A stretch of DNA of 64,000 nt, from the NCBI GenBank assembly GCA_031002005.1, contig JARYHS010009186.1, forward strand, positions 256,337,199 to 256,401,198, given 5' to 3'. Positions 57,713 through 64,000 of the stretch are shown piece after piece. The notes beneath the pieces were generated by a model. That model saw nothing but the letters and a program-made list of their open reading frames with translations. It had not been told where the DNA came from and did not search any database. How positions within the stretch are numbered: position 1 is the stretch's first letter; each line of letters begins with the position of its first letter. Made by a program: the position numbers and the translations under genes. Source of the stretch: Vandiemenella viatica (Eukaryota; Arthropoda; Insecta; Orthoptera; Morabidae).

Positions 57713-59128
57713 ATGATGAGTGACGTTGTAGAACAGAATTCTGCATGCAGTGCGTTGCCGAAAAGAAGTAATATCGGTGTTCGTGCAGGTCGTCCAGATA
57801 TCAGAAAGCAAAGTAAAGTTGTCGTGGCAAATGTTTTCAAGTATTTCAGCAACCTTTCCCACAACGAAGAAGCCAGGAGAAACATTAACTTTGCTCAGGT
57901 ACAAGCATTGACAGCGGAGGCTTGTGGTATTTCGAAGAAGTCGGTACAACGTATCGTCGGTATATTAAGTTCGGCAGAAACCGAAGATTTGAGCCCTGTT
58001 TTTGAATCACCAAGAAAGAAGTATAGGCGGGAACACAAATGCACTGAACTGGATGATTTTAATAAAGAAGTAGTTCGCAGAACTGTTTTAGAGTACTACG
58101 ACAGAGGAGAATACCCAACGGCTATGAAAATACGGTCTGATCTCGCCCGTAAAATCAGCTATTCAGGCTCAGAAAGCTCCGTTCTTCGTCTTCTGAAAAG
58201 ACTGGGTTTTAAATTTAGGAAATTCAACGACGGACGAAAATTTTTAATGGAACGCAGTGATATTGCGGCTTCAAGAGCAAAGTTTTTGCGAACAATGAAC
58301 TCATTGCGAACAAAGGACACTAGGCCAATTGTTTATTTGGACGAGACTTACATTAACCAAAACCATACAAACAAATATATTTGGCATGATTCGAGAGGTA
58401 ACGGAGGTCTTAAAGTTCCTACTGGCCGAGGAAGTCGACTTGTTATAGTACATGCTGGTTCTGCACATATAGGTTTCATACCAGGAGCCAAACTTGTGTT
58501 TCGTGGCGGAAAAAGTTCGTCTCTATCGGATTACCATACAGAAATGAACGGTGAGGTTTTTAAGAAGTGGTTTAGTGATATGTGTCGCTCGCTGGAAGAA
58601 GGATGCATTATCGTCATGGACAATGCCAATTATCATTCCATTCAAACAGACAAACCACCATCTTCAAACTGGCGTAAGGGAGATATTATTGAATGGCTAC
58701 GTAAGAATGGTGTTGAATTTTTTCCCCATGAAACTAGGGATGAACTTTTATGTAAAGAACAAGTTCGAAATGCCAAGAAGGTATTCGAATTGGATCAATT
58801 GGCAAATGAAATGGGACATCAAATAGTTTGCCTGCCACCCTACCATTGCCAGTATAATCCAATCGAACTCATCTGGGCACAAGTAAAACGGGATGTCGCT
58901 AAGAAGAACACGACCTTCAAACTTGCCGATGTGGAACGACTTACACACGAGGCTTTAGACAGCGTTAGTCAAGAAGATTGGGCAAATTGTGTAAGACATT
59001 CGGAAAGATTACAAGAAACTGATTACGTCAAACAGTGCGCGAGGGACACAGAAATGGATCAGTTCGTGATACAGCTGGGAGAGAGTAGCGACAGTGATCT
59101 TCAGTCCAATGAATCCGAAGATGAATAA
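57713..59128 (+). CDS. Intact IS630/Tc1-related DDE transposase, 471 aa
   Basis: Intronless, uninterrupted frame. In order: a helix-turn-helix region (residues about 35-95, AQVQALTAEACGISKKSVQR), a second DNA-binding/linker part (about 110-180, SDLARKISYSGSESSVLRLL then KRLGFKFRKFNDGRKFLMER), and the DDE domain. The first Asp is D210 (VYLDETYINQNH), the second D303 (VMDNANYHS), and the acid E385 (PPYHCQYNPIELIWAQVKRD). The acidic tail is DSDLQSNESEDE. The D303-E385 gap is 81 residues, against 34 in Tc1 and mariner. All catalytic acids are present with no stop, so it is either a recently active transposase or a domesticated gene. A close relative at 15.6 kb with matching end motif favours a transposon. 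Confidence 0.9.
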   Translation: MMSDVVEQNSACSALPKRSNIGVRAGRPDIRKQSKVVVANVFKYFSNLSHNEEARRNINFAQVQALTAEACGISKKSVQRIVGILSSAETEDLSPVFESPRKKYRREHKCTELDDFNKEVVRRTVLEYYDRGEYPTAMKIRSDLARKISYSGSESSVLRLLKRLGFKFRKFNDGRKFLMERSDIAASRAKFLRTMNSLRTKDTRPIVYLDETYINQNHTNKYIWHDSRGNGGLKVPTGRGSRLVIVHAGSAHIGFIPGAKLVFRGGKSSSLSDYHTEMNGEVFKKWFSDMCRSLEEGCIIVMDNANYHSIQTDKPPSSNWRKGDIIEWLRKNGVEFFPHETRDELLCKEQVRNAKKVFELDQLANEMGHQIVCLPPYHCQYNPIELIWAQVKRDVAKKNTTFKLADVERLTHEALDSVSQEDWANCVRHSERLQETDYVKQCARDTEMDQFVIQLGESSDSDLQSNESEDE

Positions 59129-59539
59129 GTTACGGAGAGGATAATGGCTCACAGCTCTGAAAATAAGCCAGTTTGTAAGTTTTTCAATCATTTCTTTAGT
59201 AATTTTATTGAAAGCAGACATTGCGTTACCTTTATTTTTATTAAGATGAAAAGATTTTTCAGGAAACCATTTTTATGTGTATTTTGTCATGTAATTCTCT
59301 GTTAAGATAATATTTCTTACATGAGCCTGAATTTGAATATTTTGAGAAGGTACGGTAGCTACGAGTATCTCGCTCGTCGTAATTGACGGAAGCCGTCGGC
59401 CAGTGTTGGACGCGAGCGCAACGCGATAATATTCGTGCAGATAAATTATTAAACAAGCCAGAAGGATTCGTTTAAAGATGCTGTTGTTTTTTCTAAAAAT
59501 AATTTCAATATTTTCTCACAAACTTTCTCGCTGGAAGTT
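59129..59539 (+). other. Downstream flank of the transposase, nothing recognised
   Basis: No gene. A GC-rich patch at 59,350-59,430 (TCGCTCGTCG, ACGGAAGCCGTCGG, an 11-bp near-palindrome) could be element-related but has no partner I can see. Confidence 0.4.
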
Positions 59540-60010
59540 ATCACGTGAACAAACAAAACGGAAGTTAGTCAGCGACAACTTTTTACATTACACAAAAGGG
59601 ACAAACAAGAGATTCGTATAACTTTAAATTTTTTTAATAACATTCTTCGCTATACAATGAATATAAAATATTCTGTACTAATCTGTTAACTTTCGGGAAG
59701 CCGCATAAATTTTTTCAGGTATTTTTTATCATTGGTTTAGCTTTTTTGGTTGGTTGAAGTGAAGAAAGTATTTTCATTCGTAAAGTTCATGGGAACTAGT
59801 TTTTATTTTTTTTTAATTAGTCATGTAAATATTTCGAGTTAAAAATCACATCACCTTGTTCCACATATTCAGTATTATTTTTTAGAATTTTTCAGCACAT
59901 ATTACTGAAAGTTGGTTTTTCTGAGAATTTGCAACATTGTATGGAGACGCATTGACCTTCTCAGGTCTATTTTCGTGACGACTACTATAGCTAGTTCATT
60001 TAGTACGAAA
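59540..60010 (+). repeat. Dispersed repeat, second copy (see 40.6-41.1 kb)
   Basis: Same-order blocks ACGGAAGTTAGTCAGCGACA, AAAAATCACATCACCTTGTT, TTACTGAAAGTTGGTTTTTC and TTTGCAACATTGTATGGAGA. No coding frame. Ends are not sharply defined. Confidence 0.6.
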
Positions 60011-60204
60011 AAATGTTCATTTAAATCAATTAATACGCAAATCTAATAAACATTTGTTTCTTTCATTTATTTTTTATTTTTCTCTTCCAAAGTATATTTA
60101 TTTTCCAAATAATTTGGCAACCCTAGTCAAAAACGTATAGTGGAATGACAGCACCTTGTTTCCAGTTCGAGACGGATAACACTTGAACAGTATTCGCGGG
60201 GACA

Positions 60205-60240
60205 CCAGCGGCGGATCCAGGAATTTCCGAGTCGGGGAAT
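60205..60240 (+). repeat. GCGGATCCAGGA-type transposon end (copy 1)
   Basis: GCGGCGGATCCAGGAATTTC is similar to GGGGCGGATACAGGATTTTG at 60,477-60,500, in the same orientation. This wording is common at DNA-transposon termini in insects. No inverted partner was found for either. Confidence 0.45.
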
Positions 60241-60476
60241 AAATTGAGAGTTTGCCGCTCCTTCAAACACGATTTTGCCGCCCGAGGAAGGTGCTGAGAG
60301 AGTTGGGCCTCGAGATATCCGCAATCAGTGCCAAGGGCGACTCGCGAGAAGCCAATCCCCCTTGCGTCACTCAGTATCACGCTCAGCTCGCGGATATGCG
60401 ATACAGGCACACCTTTCGGAGATGTTCTATCATATTCTTATGTTAATTTTCTCGAACCAAGCTTCTGTATTAACAG

Positions 60477-60505
60477 GGGCGGATACAGGATTTTGCTTTG
60501 GGAGG
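60477..60505 (+). repeat. GCGGATACAGGA-type transposon end (copy 2)
   Basis: Second occurrence of the terminus-like block, just before the TAATTGA repeat. It may mark the outer boundary of the polymerase-bearing element. Confidence 0.4.
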
Positions 60506-60545
60506 GGCTTGAGCGGAAGTAGATGTATAACGCCGGTGCGTTGCC

Positions 60546-60842
60546 AGTTTTTAATTGATGTTAATTGATTTTAATTGAATTGCGTGGGGTCCTTAATTGA
60601 TTTTAATTGATTTTAATTGAATTGCGTGGGGCCCTTAATTGATTTTAATTAATTTTAATTAATGTTAATTGATTTTAATTAATGCTAATTGATTTTAATT
60701 AATGCTAATTGATTTTAATTGATTTTAATTGATTTTAATTGATTTTAATTAATTTTAATTGATTTTAATTGAGGCTAATTGATTTTAATTGATTTTAATT
60801 GAGACTAATTGATTTTAATTATTTTAATTAATGCTAATTGAC
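60546..60842. repeat. 10-bp GATTTTAATT tandem repeat
   Basis: About 25 imperfect units of GATTTTAATT (variants with GGCTAATT, AATGCTAATT and TTAATTAA), including a duplicated segment around TTGCGTGGGGTCCTTAATTG / TTGCGTGGGGCCCTTAATTG. The period equals about one helical turn, so A/T tracts are in phase. Confidence 0.92.
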
Positions 60843-60883
60843 TCACGCCTTGGAGCGGAGGGGAGCCGAGGAACTAGGGGAGT

Positions 60884-61078
60884 TTAATTGAATGCGGGTT
60901 CGTAATTGAATGCGCACAGCTGCACCACACATCGCTCCCCCGCCGCGCACGTGCCGGTAACTAATTGAATGCGGGTTCGTAATTGAATGTGCACAGCTGC
61001 ACCACACTCGAATTATCGCTCCCCACGCAGCTGCAGGATGCGGGTTCGTAATTGAATGCGCACAGCTGCGCCACTACA
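60884..61078 (+). promoter_or_regulatory. Three-copy CAGCTG module upstream of a TATA box
   Basis: GCGGGTTCGTAATTGAATGC, followed by GCACAGCTGCRCCAC, occurs three times (from about 60,893, 60,970 and 61,040). Each has TAATTGA (homeodomain-like core) and CAGCTG (E-box). With the TATA box about 60 bp downstream of the last copy, this looks like a promoter-proximal enhancer. Function is inferred. Confidence 0.65.
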
Positions 61079-61134
61079 TTCATCATCGTGGGCGCAGTCT
61101 TCCCACACCAATTCTCCATGGCTCCAGACGCGTG

Positions 61135-61142
61135 TATAAATA
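61135..61142 (+). promoter_or_regulatory. TATA box
   Basis: TATAAATA, 69 bp before the start codon at 61,211. An arthropod-like initiator (CCAGTC around 61,167) is about 30 bp downstream. This is a well-formed core promoter, unlike the background. Confidence 0.7.
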
Positions 61143-61210
61143 GGGCTGAGACCCCCCTTCTGCCATCCAGTCTTCTCTGAGTCGTCGAGCTGAAAACTTC
61201 AATCATCGCA

Positions 61211-62753
61211 ATGTCTTCTGAGGATCTTAGCTTATTCAGCGATATTGGTAAGTAAATTATTGTTATTTAACTTGTTTTTTCTGGCTGTTTTAAATTCTTT
61301 CACATATACTGATGAGCTTTTTTTTTCTGCTTCAGACATTGATGAAATTCTCGCTGAGGATGATTTCGGTAATGATAATATTTTTTTAACGTAACTATAT
61401 TTATGAAAATGTATAGTGCTGAAGCAGTAGTCTATATTATTAATTTATTTGTTCGCAGGTGATTTGGATATTTCATTCAGCGACCTTTTTTATTTCAGTA
61501 CGTATTTATCTATAGATTATTTTTTTTCCATGTCTTTATAACTATTGCTAATACATTTTCTTTCTTTTTCAGATGAACCATCACGCGCAGAGAAGCGTAA
61601 GGGAAATTCTCAAGAAATAAGTAGCCCAAAAAGAGCTTGTGATTGCTCACAATGGAGCATGCTCCCAAATATTGACGTGGATGTGCCGCAGAGCATGTCA
61701 CCACCACATAGCATGCCGCCAACTCCGCCACCACAATGGGTTCTTCCACAACCACCAGCACACTGGAATATCGGTAAGTCCAGTACATCAGTAATTTACC
61801 TATATTATTTTATGCTTACAAAATTATGTTTTTCATGATACTAAAACATTTTTCTTCTTTTTTATGTTTCAGAGGGGGCGGTCGGACACCCAGCCAACGA
61901 GGCAGTTCCGCCACCAATATGGCGACCATGGGAGACGTCAGGACTTAGCCGAAGCCCCGCCACAGCAGCAGCACCTCGCCTGCCCAGCCGCCCATCGCCG
62001 GGCCCAAGTCGACCACAGCCGGGGCCCAGCCGACAGTATGCCAGTCCATCGCCGGGCCCAAGTCGACCACAGCCGGGACCCAGCCGACAGTATGCCAGTC
62101 CATCGCCGGGCCCAAGTCGACCACAGCCGGGACCCAGCCGACAGTATGCCGGTCCATCGCCCGGGTCAAGCCACCACTTCAACAACCCCACCGCCGGGAC
62201 CCAGCCGCCACTTCAACAACCATCGCCCGGCTCCAGTCGTCAGTACGCCGGTCCATCGGCCGGGTCAAGCCGACAGTATGCCGGTCCTTCGCCCGGCTCC
62301 AGCCGGCAGTATGCCGGTGCAGGGGCAGCCTTATGCAGTCATGATCATGCAGCAACGATGGGTGAGTCAGCAGTATCGCGATTAGTCCTTGAAGACAGGC
62401 TTAGTGCATTTAAAAATAGAATTTATTCCGGGACAATTTCAAATTCTCAAAATTTCATCGATCCAATGAATTTCATTGATGCTTGCTTTAAACTTGTTGC
62501 CGGTAAAGTTCGCGAAATTGTGGATAATCGGTCCTCCCCATCTGTAAAGGTGCAGGTTGGACTGATTAACACATATAAAATACAGAAGGAAATTATTTTG
62601 GAAACCGCCCGTATGTGCTTTTTAACTAAAATGCGTGAGGTCACAACAAGCACTTGCCTGTCGGATTGGTATGAAAAATATGTGAAGTCGGAGCTCGGAG
62701 TAAATTGTGTGAATTTCAAGAAAGGACAAGTGGCAAAACTCTCGATAGAATAG
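61211..62753 (+). CDS. Five-exon gene leading into a Polinton/adintovirus-like polymerase frame
   Basis: Exons 61,211-61,247, 61,336-61,368, 61,459-61,497, 61,573-61,773 and 61,873-62,753. All four introns (75-99 nt) have GT...AG and all are phase 1. The product begins with an acidic Ser/Asp/Leu-rich stretch (MSSEDLSLFSDI; DIDEILAEDDF; DLDISFSDLF), then a basic KRK patch, a Pro/Ser/Met-rich segment (PQSMSPPHSMPPTPPPQ), and repeats of GPSRQYA / GSSRQYA. It then enters MGESAVSRLVLEDRLSAFKN and a helical region preceding the polymerase. The frame stops at 62,753 where the copy is frame-broken. The acidic head could be a transcription or terminal-protein-like module; no family is recognised for it. 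Confidence 0.65.
61875..62345 (+). repeat. Pro/Ser/Gly/Tyr coding tandem repeat
   Basis: GGGCCCAAGTCGACCACAGC and CGACAGTATGCCRGTCCATC units recur about 4-6 times. They encode SPGPSRPQPGPSRQYA- and later SPGSSRQYAGPS units. In-frame unit gain or loss is tolerated, and the repeat is CpG-rich. It is a disordered linker. Confidence 0.85.
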
Positions 62754-63970
62754 AATCCCTCGACATTAGCATTTCTAATTTTCAACCTTTCTATCGTGGG
62801 TCTTCCTATGTTGCTCTGCCACTTGATATCTGTAGAAAGAATGCCGTCATCAATGTTGAAAACAAGAATGACGAGTTGTGCTTTCTATGGACAATTCTTG
62901 CATATCACGTAAAGGCGCTAAGCAAAAACCTACAAGGGTTAGCATATATAAGAAAGTACGTTCACTCTACCCCCTCGATTTTTCAGGTATTGAGTTTCCG
63001 GTAAAACTCTCTGACATTTCTAAATTTGAGAGGCAAAATCCAGACTATTCAGTAAATGTTTTCGGTCTGGATGAAGTAAAGGTAAACATGTAGTTTCCGG
63101 GGCCCTCCATCACACTGCAGACAAACGCGTTCACCACATTAACATGTTATTGATTACCGACGGCAGTGGGAAAAAATTCCATTACTGTTGGATTCACAAC
63201 TTGTCGGCGTTAGTCAGTTCTTCTTTAAGTTTGCATGAGCATACTATTTTTATTTGTGACAGATGTCTGCAACATTTTGGACGCAAAGATCTCCTGGACC
63301 GCCACGAGATTGACTGTGCAAGGGTTGATCCTGTAAGAGTGGATTTACCCAGCGACGACGATAAAACTTTAAAGTTTAAGGATTTTGTGCACCAACAGCG
63401 TGTACCCGTTCGTCGTTTACGCGGACTTTGAAAGTTTATTGCTACCTTATGATTCTTGCAGCCCCCCACCCAACGCCTCTCACACTACTTTGGTCCAGAA
63501 ACATCTCCCTTTCGCTGCCGCATACCAGGTCGTTTGTCCACGCGTTCCTAGTCTGTCGCGTTTCAACTCCTTCAGGGGAAAAAATCCCGAAAATTGGCTT
63601 GTTGATGAACTCGTCAAACTTGCCAAGAAAGTTGATAAAATTTACAAGAGGTGCATTCCTCTTGTAATGACAAACGAGCAAGAAGCAAAGTTTGCTGATG
63701 CTACGGTATGCCACATCTGCGAGCAAGACATTGAACCGGGGACTGTCAAGGTCCGCGATCATTGTCATATCACAGGTGAATTTAGGGGGGCTGCACATAA
63801 ATGATTGCAATTTGCAGTATAAGACTAAAAAGTACATACCCTTTTCTTTCACAATCTTTCTGGGTATGATGCTCATTCATTGTAATGGCATTATCAAAAC
63901 TCGATTCCGAAGGAATGGACGTGCTTCCCATCAACACAGAACGTTATATTTCTTTTTCGAAAAAGATTGA
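62754..63970 (+). pseudogene. Protein-primed family B DNA polymerase (Polinton/adintovirus type), frameshifted, runs off the window
   Basis: Blocks of one gene lie in three plus frames, so there are at least four breaks (near 62,735, 62,920-63,000, 63,095-63,140 and about 63,400, with another at about 63,795). In order: a Leu/Ile-Ser-Asn pre-polymerase region, a C-x2-C...H...C zinc-like segment (63,255-63,325), the exonuclease I motif (D-F-E, about 63,420), and a C-x2-C then D-H-C-H zinc motif (63,710-63,770). The polymerase palm motifs would lie beyond 64,000. It is a relic of a viral-type or Polinton mobile element, described only in its present broken state. Confidence 0.8.
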
Positions 63971-64000
63971 ATACACTTCAATCACGTTAAGGTTTCTGGA

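Overview
This is eukaryotic, almost certainly insect, DNA: AT-rich, intron-rich, with GT-AG introns up to about 10 kb and heavily loaded with mariner, hAT, CR1/RTE-type LINE and tRNA-derived SINE copies. The SINE family (GTCCGGGCATCC box, GATGCTTCCTTCAAAAGGCC body) resembles elements I associate with orthopteroid insects, so a polyneopteran is my best guess, from memory only.

Region 1 (1-about 29,800) is dominated by one host gene on the plus strand: the ortholog of p66/simjang (vertebrate GATAD2A/B), a NuRD/Mi-2 corepressor subunit. Nine coding exons can be assembled with consistent phases (one of them tentative), from the start codon at 2773 to the stop at 27,761, giving about 642 residues. 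The MBD-binding coiled coil (CR1) is in exon 3 and the GATA-type zinc finger (CR2) is split between exons 8 and 9. The gene's introns are a transposon landfill. Intron 5 holds a mariner with a MITE inside it and a LINE interrupted by three SINEs, an internally deleted DDE transposon and an 860-bp foldback element.

Region 2 (about 29,800-47,940) is mostly mobile DNA: a mariner fossil, a near-complete mariner (32,425-33,752), a third mariner carrying a GC-rich MITE, decayed LINEs, hAT elements with 8-bp target duplications, and a foldback element with about 130-bp arms. A Cys-rich, GC-rich open segment on the minus strand (39,139-39,311) looks like the last exon of an unrecognised host gene.

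Region 3 (47,959-50,958) is a minisatellite of exactly fifty 60-bp units, open in four of six frames. On the minus strand 45 of the 50 units carry a splice-donor consensus, and a plausible acceptor lies just upstream. It may therefore be a repeat-expanded exon of the same minus-strand gene as the 39.1-kb exon; the two join in phase, but this is inference.

Region 4 (51,000-60,500) holds an RTE-like LINE, an antisense CR1-like LINE, a mariner with a 73-bp palindrome inside it, and a fully open 471-residue IS630/Tc1-related transposase with an unusually long (81-residue) gap between its second Asp and its Glu.

Region 5 (60,500-64,000) is the left part of a Polinton/adintovirus-like element. It has a phased 10-bp TAATTGA-type repeat, three copies of an E-box-containing module, a TATA box, and a gene with four tiny all-phase-1 introns. 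That gene runs into a protein-primed family B DNA polymerase relic that is broken by several frameshifts.
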